Source of the DNA: Mycobacterium sp. URHD0025 | Lineage (GTDB): Bacteria; Actinomycetota; Actinomycetes; Mycobacteriales; Mycobacteriaceae | Assembly (NCBI RefSeq): GCF_000426065.1 | Contig: NZ_AUEQ01000013.1 | Span: forward strand, 248,001-312,000 | DNA length: 64,000 nt | Reading direction: 5' to 3' | Shown: in pieces, positions 36,365-43,857 of the stretch | How the letters are laid out: the number at the start of each line of letters is the position of its first letter | Numbering within the stretch: the stretch's first letter is position 1 | The notes under the pieces: model-generated | What the model was told of the DNA's origin: nothing | Database searches by the model: none | The model's input: only the letters and a program-made list of their open reading frames with translations | Position numbers and translations under genes: made by a program

Positions 36365-36383
36365 CTACGACGCGTTGTCGTAG
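36365..36383. promoter_or_regulatory. Inverted repeat CTACGAC-N5-GTCGTAG
   Basis: A perfect 7-base inverted repeat in the divergent region between the DUF5134 and CopD-CtaG genes, upstream of the ECF -35 box. Probably a repressor or activator site for one or both genes. Confidence 0.5.
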
Positions 36384-36438
36384 ACTCGCATGGCCGCGAT
36401 GTTCTTGTTCGTTTCCGCGGCGGAAGGCCGGTTCGACT

Positions 36439-38394
36439 ATGGCGCGTGTGCGCATGTCCACTGCCGCCGGCGGGTGGCGGGAACGCCTGACACTGCTCGG
36501 CATCGTGGCAGGTTGCACGGTGGTGCTGTTCGTGTGCGCCGTGCAGTTGGGCGCGCAGCGGCTCGCCGCGGCGGGGATCGCTGACCCGGGTACTGCCACC
36601 AGCGCAGCGCGGCTTCTCGGACACTGGGCCGCCACGTTGGCCGCTTCCGTGTGCGTCGGTGCGCTCGTCTGGATTGTGACGACCGCGACACCTCGCGACG
36701 ACGGCCGGATCGACGCGGCATCCTTTTCGGCGCATCTGCTCGTCGAACGCGTCGCTGCCGCCTGGACGTGTCTTGCCACCGCGATGGTCGTCGTCTCGGC
36801 GTCCGCCGACGCGGGAATTCCCGTCGGCCGCCTTGTCGCCGGCCCCGGCCTCGGCAGCACCATCGCGGCGTCAGAGGTCGCCCGCGGGTGGTGTGTCACG
36901 GCGATCTGCGCGCTGGTGTTGGCCGTCGGCGTGCGTTTCACTCTCCGCTGGGTGGGTCATTGCGTGGCTCTGCTGCCGGCCTTGATCGGCGTGGTCGCGG
37001 TTCCGGTGACCGGCAATGCCGGGCAGGGCCCGGACCATGACATCGCCACCAGCGCCGTGATCGTCTTCGCGGTGGCGGTCGCGGTATTGGCCGGAACGAG
37101 AATCGCTTCCGCCGGATTGCCAGAGGGCGCGTTTCGGCGCCGGGTCCAGGTGCTGCAGCTGACGTGCGGAGCGATCGCGATCGTCTACGGCGCCGTCCTG
37201 TCCACGCTGATGTTGGGTGGGTTGCCGATTCTGGCATCGACCTACGGGCGGGCCGTCCTCGTCGCCGGGGTGCTGCTGGTGCTGGTGTGGGTCGGTGACG
37301 GAGCGCTTGTTCTGATGCGCCGTACCCCGTCGCGATTGGTCAACACCGTGTCTGCGGCCGCGTTGATCGTCGTCACCGCCGCGGTGTCGCTCGCCGCGAA
37401 CAGCGTTCCGCCCCGGTTCACTGTTCATGAGTTCTCGACGTGGGACATCTTTTTGGGCTACCAACTGGACGCACCTCCGAGTCCGGTCAGCCTGATCACC
37501 GAGTGGCGGTTCGACCCGCTGATCGGTACGGCGGCCATCGTTCTCGCGCTCGGCTACCTCGCCGCAACGGCACTGCTGCGGCGACGCGGTGACCAATGGC
37601 CGGTGGGCCGCACGATCGCATGGACCCTGGGCTGTGCGGCCCTGCTGATCACCACGAGTTCGGGAGTACGCGCCTACGGATCGGCAATGTTCAGCGTGCA
37701 CATGGGTGAGCACATGGCGCTGAACATGTTCGTCCCGGTGCTCCTGGTCCTCGGCGCACCCGTCACGCTCGCCCTACGGGTCCTGCCCGCTGCACCCAAT
37801 GGTGAGGCGCCGGGGCCGCGCGAATGGCTGGTGTGGTTCGTACATGCACCCGTGACGCGATTCCTGTCGCACCCGGTGACGGCATTCGTCTTGTTCGTCG
37901 GGTCGCTGTATCTCGTCTACTTCACGCCCCTGTTCGACACCTTGATCCGGTACCACTGGGGCCACGAGTTCATGAGTGTGCACTTCCTGCTGACCGGCTA
38001 CCTGTACTACTGGGGAATCATCGGCATCGATCCCGGGCCGCGACGACTCCCCTTCCTGGGGCGGCTCGGGCTGCTGTTCGCCGTGATGCCGTTCCACGCC
38101 TTCTTCGGCATCGCCACCATGACGATGACCTCTTCCTTGGGTGAGACCTTCTACCGGTCCGTCAATCTGCCTTGGTTGCAGAGCATCTCAGACGACCAAC
38201 ACATGGGCGGCGCCATCGCGTGGGGTTCGAGCGAGTTGCCGGTGATCATCGTGGTGGTCGCCCTGGTGGCCCAGTGGGCACGTCAGGACCGCCGGGCCGG
38301 AGCGCGGGACGACCGCCATAGCGATCGCGGATACGACGACGACCTCGACGCGTACAACGCTATGCTGCAAGAACTTTCCCGCACCCGGCGCTGA
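36439..38394 (+). CDS. CopD-CtaG fusion membrane protein (Rv0102-type cytochrome oxidase assembly/copper protein)
   Basis: 651 residues. The N-terminal half is a CopD-like bundle. The C-terminal half is a CtaG (caa3 assembly) domain from about residue 350, with conserved histidines in SVHMGEHMALNMF, YHWGHEFMSVHFLL and SDDQHMGGAIAWG. It is likely to move copper across, or deliver it at, the membrane for oxidase assembly. A long open frame upstream is antisense to the DUF5134 gene and is excluded. An alternative start is the ATG at 36454. The partial gene at the left edge of the window appears to be its paralogue. Confidence 0.88.
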   Translation: MARVRMSTAAGGWRERLTLLGIVAGCTVVLFVCAVQLGAQRLAAAGIADPGTATSAARLLGHWAATLAASVCVGALVWIVTTATPRDDGRIDAASFSAHLLVERVAAAWTCLATAMVVVSASADAGIPVGRLVAGPGLGSTIAASEVARGWCVTAICALVLAVGVRFTLRWVGHCVALLPALIGVVAVPVTGNAGQGPDHDIATSAVIVFAVAVAVLAGTRIASAGLPEGAFRRRVQVLQLTCGAIAIVYGAVLSTLMLGGLPILASTYGRAVLVAGVLLVLVWVGDGALVLMRRTPSRLVNTVSAAALIVVTAAVSLAANSVPPRFTVHEFSTWDIFLGYQLDAPPSPVSLITEWRFDPLIGTAAIVLALGYLAATALLRRRGDQWPVGRTIAWTLGCAALLITTSSGVRAYGSAMFSVHMGEHMALNMFVPVLLVLGAPVTLALRVLPAAPNGEAPGPREWLVWFVHAPVTRFLSHPVTAFVLFVGSLYLVYFTPLFDTLIRYHWGHEFMSVHFLLTGYLYYWGIIGIDPGPRRLPFLGRLGLLFAVMPFHAFFGIATMTMTSSLGETFYRSVNLPWLQSISDDQHMGGAIAWGSSELPVIIVVVALVAQWARQDRRAGARDDRHSDRGYDDDLDAYNAMLQELSRTRR

Positions 38395-38406
38395 GCGGCG
38401 AGGAAG

Positions 38407-38514
38407 TTATCCGCCGTCAGATCCGCAGGTGCAGTTGCTCCCGCAGGTGCAGTTTTCGCACGTACAGTTCGGGTTGTCGCACTTCGTCGACTCCACTGTT
38501 TCATTGCTGGTCAT
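38407..38514 (-). CDS. Metallothionein-like Cys-rich peptide, 35 residues
   Basis: A short gene with ATG at 38514 and TAA at 38407. Seven of 35 residues are cysteine (12, 17, 19, 22, 24, 28, 30), arranged as C-x4-C-T-C-x2-C-T-C-x3-C-T-C, with no aromatic residues or histidine. This is the composition of a metallothionein that buffers Cu(I) or zinc. It differs from M. tuberculosis MymT in sequence but is similar in idea. It lies between the CopD-CtaG gene (convergent, 12 bases away) and the copper ATPase. No strong ribosome-binding site is visible. A chance frame with this Cys spacing is very unlikely. Confidence 0.8.
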   Translation of the reverse strand: MTSNETVESTKCDNPNCTCENCTCGSNCTCGSDGG

Positions 38515-38633
38515 GCATGTGACGCTACGCCGACGGAGCGGTGCTGACCGTGATTTGCGGGCGACCGGCGACGTTCGAGATGCTCCAGACTCTCAGATAA
38601 CATGCACCGCGCGATCAACGGAGGTCTGACACT

Positions 38634-38972
38634 GTGCTCGATAGCGACGACGTGCGGCGCATCGCGCTGTCGTTTCCCGAGACCGTGGAGAAGGAGCGCT
38701 GGAACCATCCGACGTTCGACGTGGCGGGCAAGATGTTCGTCACCGTGCCAGACGATCAGGCCTCTATCGCGGTGCGCTGCCCCAGGTTTGACCGCGAAGA
38801 ATTGATCGCCGCCGAACCGCACAAGTTCTGGGTGGCGCCACACGAGGCTTCGTCTGCGTGGGTGCGGGTCCGATTGAGCGCGCTCGAGGACTCGCTGGAG
38901 CTGCGAGATATTCTCCTCGACTCCTGGAGACAGGCCGCCCCGATCAGACTCACCGACTCCGACGAGCCCTGA
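38634..38972 (+). CDS. MmcQ/YjbR-family protein
   Basis: 112 residues from GTG. YjbR/MmcQ fold (ALSFPETVEKERWNHPTFDVAGKMFVTV, then W-V-A-P and a C-terminal helix SLELRDILLDSWRQAAP). The family is common and its biochemical role is unknown; some members were described as DNA-binding-like. It is convergent with the copper ATPase and probably unrelated to copper. Confidence 0.85.
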   Translation: MLDSDDVRRIALSFPETVEKERWNHPTFDVAGKMFVTVPDDQASIAVRCPRFDREELIAAEPHKFWVAPHEASSAWVRVRLSALEDSLELRDILLDSWRQAAPIRLTDSDEP

Positions 38973-39006
38973 ACGAACCGCGAGTCGTGGTCCGGCTCCG
39001 GCTCTC

Positions 39007-41304
39007 TCAGAGCTGTGACGTTTGGCGCTGCGACCGGTTTCCGTTCGATTCGCCGTACGTGTTCGGTTGTACCGTGCCGTAATTGCGCAACCGCAGGCTG
39101 TTCGACACGACCAGGAACGACGACACCGCCATGGCCGCGCCCGCGATCAACGGGTTCAGCAGCCCTGCCGCGGCGATCGGAATCGCCGCGATGTTGTATC
39201 CGAAGGCCCAGAGCATGTTGACCCCGATGGTCCGCATCGTCGCCCGGGCCAGGCCCAGCGCCTGCGGGACCGAATCGAGGTTGTCCCGGACCAGGATGAT
39301 GTCGGCGGCACCGATGGCCACATCGGTACCCCGACCGATGGCAAGGCCCAGATCGGCACAGGCCAAGGCGGGACCATCGTTGATTCCGTCGCCGACCATG
39401 GCCACCACCCGGCCCTGCTCGCGGAGTTTCTCGATCGCGCCGACCTTGTGCTCGGGCAGTACCTCGGCCACCACATCGTCGATGCCGACGGCGGCGCCGA
39501 TCGCTGCTGCCGTCGCGGCGTTGTCGCCGGTCAGCAACATGGTTTTCATGCCCTCGGCATGAAGGTGCGCGATAGCGCCTGCCGCCGACTCCTTGACCGC
39601 GTCGGCGATGCAGATGGCACCGCAGACGGTGTCGCCGTGTGCGACGAATACGACGGTCTGGCCCTGTGACTCGCCCACCTTGCGGGCGGCCGCGAGATTG
39701 GCCGGCACCACGCGGTCGCGGGTCACCCAGCCGGGCCGCCCGACGACGACGGCGGCAGTGTCGACGGAGCCGGCCACACCGTGGCCGGCGAATGCCTGGA
39801 AGTCCTCGACCGCGGCGATGTCCCGCCCGGCGCGGGCGGTGACGATCGCATGTGCCACGGGATGTTCGGACGCAGCCTCGACCGCGGCGGCATGTCCCAG
39901 CACCTCGTCCTCGGTCCATCCCTCGGCAACAGCGACGGTGATGACCTGAGGTTGTCCGGTGGTCAGGGTGCCGGTCTTGTCGAATACCACGGTGTCGACC
40001 GCGCGGATCGCCTCCAGTGCGCGGTGCCCCTTGAGGAATATGCCCAGCTGAGCGCCCCGCCCGGAGGCCACCATCATCGCGGTCGGGGTGGCCAGCCCCA
40101 AAGCGCACGGGCAGGCGATGACCAGGACCGCCAGGGCCGCCGACACCGCTCGGTTGACATCGCCGTCGGCCAGCAGCCAGCCGATGGCGGTGGCCGCCGC
40201 GATCACGAGCACGCACGGCACGAACACGGCCGCGATCCGGTCGGCCAGTCTCTGCGCATCCGCCTTCTGCGCCTGTGCCTGCTCCACCAGCCGGACCATC
40301 CCGGCGAACTTGGTGTCCGGCCCCACCGCGGCGGCCTCGACGATCAGTCGACCGTCGAGCACGACGGTGCCACCCACGACACTCGAACCTTCTTGTGTCT
40401 GTACCGGTTTGGATTCCCCGGTCATGGCGCTGACGTCGACCGCGGCCCCCCCGGACACCACAAGGCCGTCGGCCGCGATGGCCTCACCGGGACGGACGAC
40501 GAACCGCTGGCCCTCTTTGAGCTCGTCTGCGGGCAGTACGAGCTCGCTGCCGTCGGCAAGTAGCACCGTCACCGACTTGGCGCCGAGCGCGGCAAGTGCT
40601 CGCAGCGCACCTCCGGCACGCGAGCGTGCGCGGGCCTCGAAGTAACGGCCCGCGAGCACGAAAACCGTTACCCCCGCGGCGACCTCGAGGTAGATGGCGT
40701 CGCTGCCGAGCAGCGCCTGCCAGATGCCCGCGGCGTGATAGGTCTGGTGGTCGAAGAAGATCGTGTACATCGACCACACGGTGGCGGCGGTGACGCCGAT
40801 GGAGATCAAGGTCTCCATGGTGGAGGTTCCGTGCCGGGCGTTGCGCAGCGCACTGCGGTGGAACGGCCATGCGGCCCACGTGACGATCGGTGCCGCCAGC
40901 GCCGTGAGCACCCACTGCCATCCGGCGAATCGGGTGTCGGGCACCACGGCAAACATCACCGAAAGATCGGCGAGAGGGATGAACAACACGGCGGCGATGG
41001 CGAGTCGCCGGAGCAGGCTGCGGGCATGGTCGGCGTCGGGGTCGACGTCGGTGGTGGAGCGCTCGGTGCGGGGAGCGGCCTGGTAACCGGCTCGCTCGAT
41101 GACCGCGCACAGTTGTTCGACGCCGACCTCCGGTGCGGCCTCCACGGTGGCGACACGTGTGGCGAAGTTCACTGACGCCCGCACCCCGTCGACCTTGTTG
41201 AGTTTGTTCTCCACACGGGCAGCGCAGGCCCCGCACGACATTCCGGTGACATCCAGCGCGATGCGCTGGGTCACGTCCTGGTCGGGGACAGTTGCCGTCG
41301 TCAC
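39007..41304 (-). CDS. ctpB: Copper-type P1B ATPase (CtpB-like)
   Basis: 765 residues. The N-terminal HMA domain carries GMSCGAC. The actuator motif is TGES, the copper-type membrane motif is CPC in ACPCALGLATPTA, the phosphorylation site is DKTGT, and the hinge reads VGDGINDGPAL. The whole protein closely follows remembered M. tuberculosis CtpB (HMA context KLNKVDGVRASVNFATRVAT, C-terminal NSLRLRN). The GTG at 41304 is chosen over the one at 41310 because GGAG lies five bases before it. It is divergent from sigC and has its own GGGAAC-N17-CGACTA promoter. The direction of copper movement is not decided by sequence. Confidence 0.93.
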   Translation of the reverse strand: MTTATVPDQDVTQRIALDVTGMSCGACAARVENKLNKVDGVRASVNFATRVATVEAAPEVGVEQLCAVIERAGYQAAPRTERSTTDVDPDADHARSLLRRLAIAAVLFIPLADLSVMFAVVPDTRFAGWQWVLTALAAPIVTWAAWPFHRSALRNARHGTSTMETLISIGVTAATVWSMYTIFFDHQTYHAAGIWQALLGSDAIYLEVAAGVTVFVLAGRYFEARARSRAGGALRALAALGAKSVTVLLADGSELVLPADELKEGQRFVVRPGEAIAADGLVVSGGAAVDVSAMTGESKPVQTQEGSSVVGGTVVLDGRLIVEAAAVGPDTKFAGMVRLVEQAQAQKADAQRLADRIAAVFVPCVLVIAAATAIGWLLADGDVNRAVSAALAVLVIACPCALGLATPTAMMVASGRGAQLGIFLKGHRALEAIRAVDTVVFDKTGTLTTGQPQVITVAVAEGWTEDEVLGHAAAVEAASEHPVAHAIVTARAGRDIAAVEDFQAFAGHGVAGSVDTAAVVVGRPGWVTRDRVVPANLAAARKVGESQGQTVVFVAHGDTVCGAICIADAVKESAAGAIAHLHAEGMKTMLLTGDNAATAAAIGAAVGIDDVVAEVLPEHKVGAIEKLREQGRVVAMVGDGINDGPALACADLGLAIGRGTDVAIGAADIILVRDNLDSVPQALGLARATMRTIGVNMLWAFGYNIAAIPIAAAGLLNPLIAGAAMAVSSFLVVSNSLRLRNYGTVQPNTYGESNGNRSQRQTSQL

Positions 41305-41349
41305 GATCACTCCAATTGCTCACTCACCATGTCAGTGGCCTACATCACC

Positions 41350-41359
41350 GACATATGTC
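41350..41359. promoter_or_regulatory. Palindrome GACATATGTC in the ctpB 5' region
   Basis: A perfect 10-base palindrome just after the expected ctpB transcription start. A wider inverted pair, CTACAT (41340-41345) with ATGTAG (41367-41372), surrounds it. The ACAnnTGT core resembles CopY/BlaI-family sites. It could repress ctpB or sigC. Confidence 0.45.
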
Positions 41360-41369
41360 ACCGAATATG

Positions 41370-41398
41370 TAGTCGGTCCGGGCCGCTGCCGAGTTCCC
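41370..41398 (-). promoter_or_regulatory. ECF-type promoter (SigC candidate) for ctpB
   Basis: On the minus strand: GGGAAC (41398-41393), 17 bases, CGACTA (41375-41370), about 65 bases before the ctpB GTG. The -10 hexamer is identical to that of the PPE1-operon promoter. Confidence 0.72.
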
Positions 41399-41425
41399 GG
41401 GCGGGATCGAATAATGTCGGGGACC

Positions 41426-41980
41426 GTGACTACCGAACGCGGCCAGGACCACGTTACGCGGCTGGCCTTCGCCGCCGGGCGCGGTGATTCGGCGGCGCTC
41501 GAGCAGTTCATCCGGGCCACCCAGACCGACGTCTGGCGAACGGTGGCCTATCTGGGCGATTCCGGCTCGGCCGACGACTTGACCCAAGAGACCTTCCTGC
41601 GCGCCATCAGTGCGCTCCCCCGATTCAGTGGCCGCTCGTCTGCCCGCACCTGGCTGCTGTCGATCGCACGGCGAGTGGTGGTCGACCAGATCCGGCACAA
41701 GCAGAGCCGGCCGCGTACCCAGCATGGCGTGGATGTCGAGCAGGTCCTCGAAAGCTACCGCCCCGCAGGTGGATTCGAGAAGATGGTCGAGATCCGGCTG
41801 TTGTTGGACGGCCTGGACCCCGACCGCCGGCACGCTCTGCTGCTCACGCAGGTCCTCGGCTTGTCCTATGCCGAAGCTGCCGAGGTGTGTGGCTGCCCGG
41901 TCGGCACCATCCGGTCACGGGTGGCACGGGCCCGCGAGGATCTGATCGCAGCGTCCGAGCGCGACGATCTGACGGGTTAG
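41426..41980 (+). CDS. sigC: ECF RNA polymerase sigma factor SigC
   Basis: 184 residues from GTG (an ATG at 41414 is the alternative). Sigma region 2 is visible in ALEQFIRATQTDVWRTVAYL and DDLTQETFLRAI. Region 4 is visible in LLLTQVLGLSYAEAAEVCGC and PVGTIRSRVARARE. These blocks and the C-terminal DDLTG match M. tuberculosis SigC (Rv2069) as remembered. No anti-sigma gene is adjacent. It is placed inside the copper/INLP locus, next to four target-like promoters. M. tuberculosis SigC has been linked to copper nutritional immunity and the nrp operon, which fits. Its stop overlaps the convergent PepSY stop. Confidence 0.92.
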   Translation: MTTERGQDHVTRLAFAAGRGDSAALEQFIRATQTDVWRTVAYLGDSGSADDLTQETFLRAISALPRFSGRSSARTWLLSIARRVVVDQIRHKQSRPRTQHGVDVEQVLESYRPAGGFEKMVEIRLLLDGLDPDRRHALLLTQVLGLSYAEAAEVCGCPVGTIRSRVARAREDLIAASERDDLTG

Positions 41981-43428
41981 GGCACTCGGCGGCGCTGTCG
42001 CCACGCCACCACGACATCGACGGCGATGAAGGCGAGCAGGCTCGCGCCGAGCAGCGGCACGAACCAGCCGATGGCGGCCGCGGCGAACACCACTGCCACC
42101 GCGACACCCGGTGACAGCCCGGTGAGAACGCCGCGAGGTGGCGCAGAGCCCACCGGGGCACGGCCGACGGTGGGTCGGCGGCGCCACCACAGCAGGTAGC
42201 CACGCACGATCACGGTCACCAACCCAGCCGCGAGGCCCAGCAACAGCAGCTGGTTGGCAACTCCGAACAGCAACCCCATGTGCAGCTGGATGCCCCAGGC
42301 GGAGAGCTTTGCCGCCAACGGCCAGTCGGCGAACCACGAGACATCGGTCACGGTGGCGGACTGCCCGTCGACGGCCACCGCGTTGTTCGACATCACCCAG
42401 GGCTGACGGGTCTGCGCGACGGTGAACGCCATGCCGGCGTGGGCCGGAACGCCGACCTCGACGTTGCCGCCGACACCGGCGTCGCGAGCGGCCGTCAGTA
42501 CGCGATCGATATCGCCCACCAACGCTGGGTCGTTCGGCCCTGCCACACCTGCGGCCGGGGCACCGTGATGCCCTTCGTGGCCGGTCATCTCGGCATTCGG
42601 CCGGCCGTTGATCGCTGTCGATACCGACGGGGTCGTCCACGACAACGCCGCCCGCAGGTCGGTGATGTTGTCACCGGCGAACCGTGACCAGGTGAGTCCC
42701 GTCGCCGACAGGAACAGCAACCCGACGGCGATCCAGATCCCCACCGCCCCATGCCAGTTCAGGGTCCTGGCCCGGCCGGACAGTGAGCGGTCGACCGTCA
42801 GCAGTCTGGCATCCGCATCCCCACGCTGCGGCGAGCGCCGGTACCTTCCCCACCACAGGAACACCCCGGCCAACGCGATCAGCCACAGCCACGACGCGGC
42901 GAGTTCGCTGTACAGCCGGCCCGGTTCGCCGAGATGCAGACTGCGGTGCAACTGGTCGATCCAGGTCCTCAGCGGCAGCGCACCACTGCTGCCGTAGACC
43001 GTCAGTTCCCCCCGGGAAGCCGCTGTCACCGGATCGATGAAGACGGCATACCGCTCGGATTCACCCAACGAGGGATCGTCGAACATCACCCGGGTGGTCT
43101 CTCCCGGGCCGATCGCCGGACGTACCGCGGTTACCGGCAGATCGGGCCGCACGGTCTGGGCGGCCCGGACCTGTTCGGAAACCGGCAGCATGTCGCCGCT
43201 GCTGGGTGTCCGCAATTGGTCGCGATAGACGAACTGCTCGATGGTGGGCGCGATGGCGTAGAGCCCGCCGGTGACGGCCGCGATCAGCAGAAAAGGACCG
43301 ACGAAAATCCCCGCATAGAAGTGCAGCCGCAGCAGGAACGCACGATTGTGCGCGGACCCTGCCGGCGGGGCGGCCGACGATTCCGGCGTCAGGCTCGCAT
43401 CGGTGGCTTTCGACGGGTTCTCGCCCAT
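41977..43428 (-). CDS. PepSY-associated transmembrane protein
   Basis: 483 residues of the PepSY_TM family. The first helix is at about 30-55 (LRLHFYAGIFVGPFLLIAAVTGGLYA). Large extracytoplasmic parts and three further helices follow (LYSELAASWLWLIALAGVFLWW, WHGAVGIWIAVGLLFLSATGL and two C-terminal ones). A His-rich loop reads GHEGHHGAP near residue 280. Related proteins occur with metal-siderophore uptake and reduction systems. It has its own GGGAAC-N17-CGACCA promoter and follows the HMA gene, suggesting a membrane partner in copper or metallophore use (inference). Confidence 0.85.
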   Translation of the reverse strand: MGENPSKATDASLTPESSAAPPAGSAHNRAFLLRLHFYAGIFVGPFLLIAAVTGGLYAIAPTIEQFVYRDQLRTPSSGDMLPVSEQVRAAQTVRPDLPVTAVRPAIGPGETTRVMFDDPSLGESERYAVFIDPVTAASRGELTVYGSSGALPLRTWIDQLHRSLHLGEPGRLYSELAASWLWLIALAGVFLWWGRYRRSPQRGDADARLLTVDRSLSGRARTLNWHGAVGIWIAVGLLFLSATGLTWSRFAGDNITDLRAALSWTTPSVSTAINGRPNAEMTGHEGHHGAPAAGVAGPNDPALVGDIDRVLTAARDAGVGGNVEVGVPAHAGMAFTVAQTRQPWVMSNNAVAVDGQSATVTDVSWFADWPLAAKLSAWGIQLHMGLLFGVANQLLLLGLAAGLVTVIVRGYLLWWRRRPTVGRAPVGSAPPRGVLTGLSPGVAVAVVFAAAAIGWFVPLLGASLLAFIAVDVVVAWRQRRRVP

Positions 43429-43462
43429 GGCTCCTCAGTGGTCGAACGGTCCTCGATAGAAG

Positions 43463-43491
43463 TGGTCGTTCGCGCCACGTCAACAGTTCCC
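43463..43491 (-). promoter_or_regulatory. ECF-type promoter (SigC candidate) for the PepSY gene
   Basis: On the minus strand: GGGAAC (43491-43486), 17 bases, CGACCA (43468-43463), about 35 bases before the ATG, in the gap between the HMA and PepSY genes. Confidence 0.72.
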
Positions 43492-43500
43492 GACGGGAAT

Positions 43501-43857
43501 TCAGCCACCCATGTGCCCGACGGTCACCCAGCGGATCGCCCTCGTCATCACCGAGGAGCTTTGCTTCGGCGGCCCGCCCACCTGGGATTCGTCATGTTTG
43601 ACGGCTGTGCGCTCTTCGGCACGGTAACCGGCTTGCTCGACAGCCTCACATAGGTCGGCGACAGCGATGTCGTGGCGGGCGTCGATGGTCGCGACCTTGG
43701 TGGAGATGTCGACCGTGGCGTGGACTCCGTCGATCTTGTTCAGGGTGTTCTCGACCCGGCGTGAGCAGGCGCCACACGACATGCCGGTCACGTCGAGTCG
43801 GATACGTCTGGCACGTGATGTCTCGTCACTGTGTGCGGCTATGTCTGTCACTGCCAT
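43501..43857 (-). CDS. Heavy-metal-associated (CopZ-like) metal-binding protein
   Basis: 118 residues. One HMA domain at about 17-85 carries the metal-binding pair C28-x2-C31 in GMSCGAC. A linker and a short C-terminal tail (TRAIRWVTVGHMGG) follow. The domain closely resembles the N-terminal domain of the CtpB-like ATPase in this window (NKxDGVxAxVxxxTxVAT). The ATG lies ten bases inside the 3' end of the NRPS gene, so it is translated as the last gene of the metallophore operon. A cytosolic copper chaperone handing metal to the ATPase is the simplest role (inference). Confidence 0.88.
   Translation of the reverse strand: MAVTDIAAHSDETSRARRIRLDVTGMSCGACSRRVENTLNKIDGVHATVDISTKVATIDARHDIAVADLCEAVEQAGYRAEERTAVKHDESQVGGPPKQSSSVMTRAIRWVTVGHMGG

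Noticed and set aside
36277..36438. SigC-type promoter for the plus-strand CopD-CtaG gene
   Set aside because: The only GGGAAC/CGACCA pair in this region is on the minus strand, facing the DUF5134 gene.
38515..38633. SigC-type promoter for the metallothionein-like gene
   Set aside because: No GGGAAC with a CGACYA at 16-17 bases was found on the minus strand upstream of 38514.
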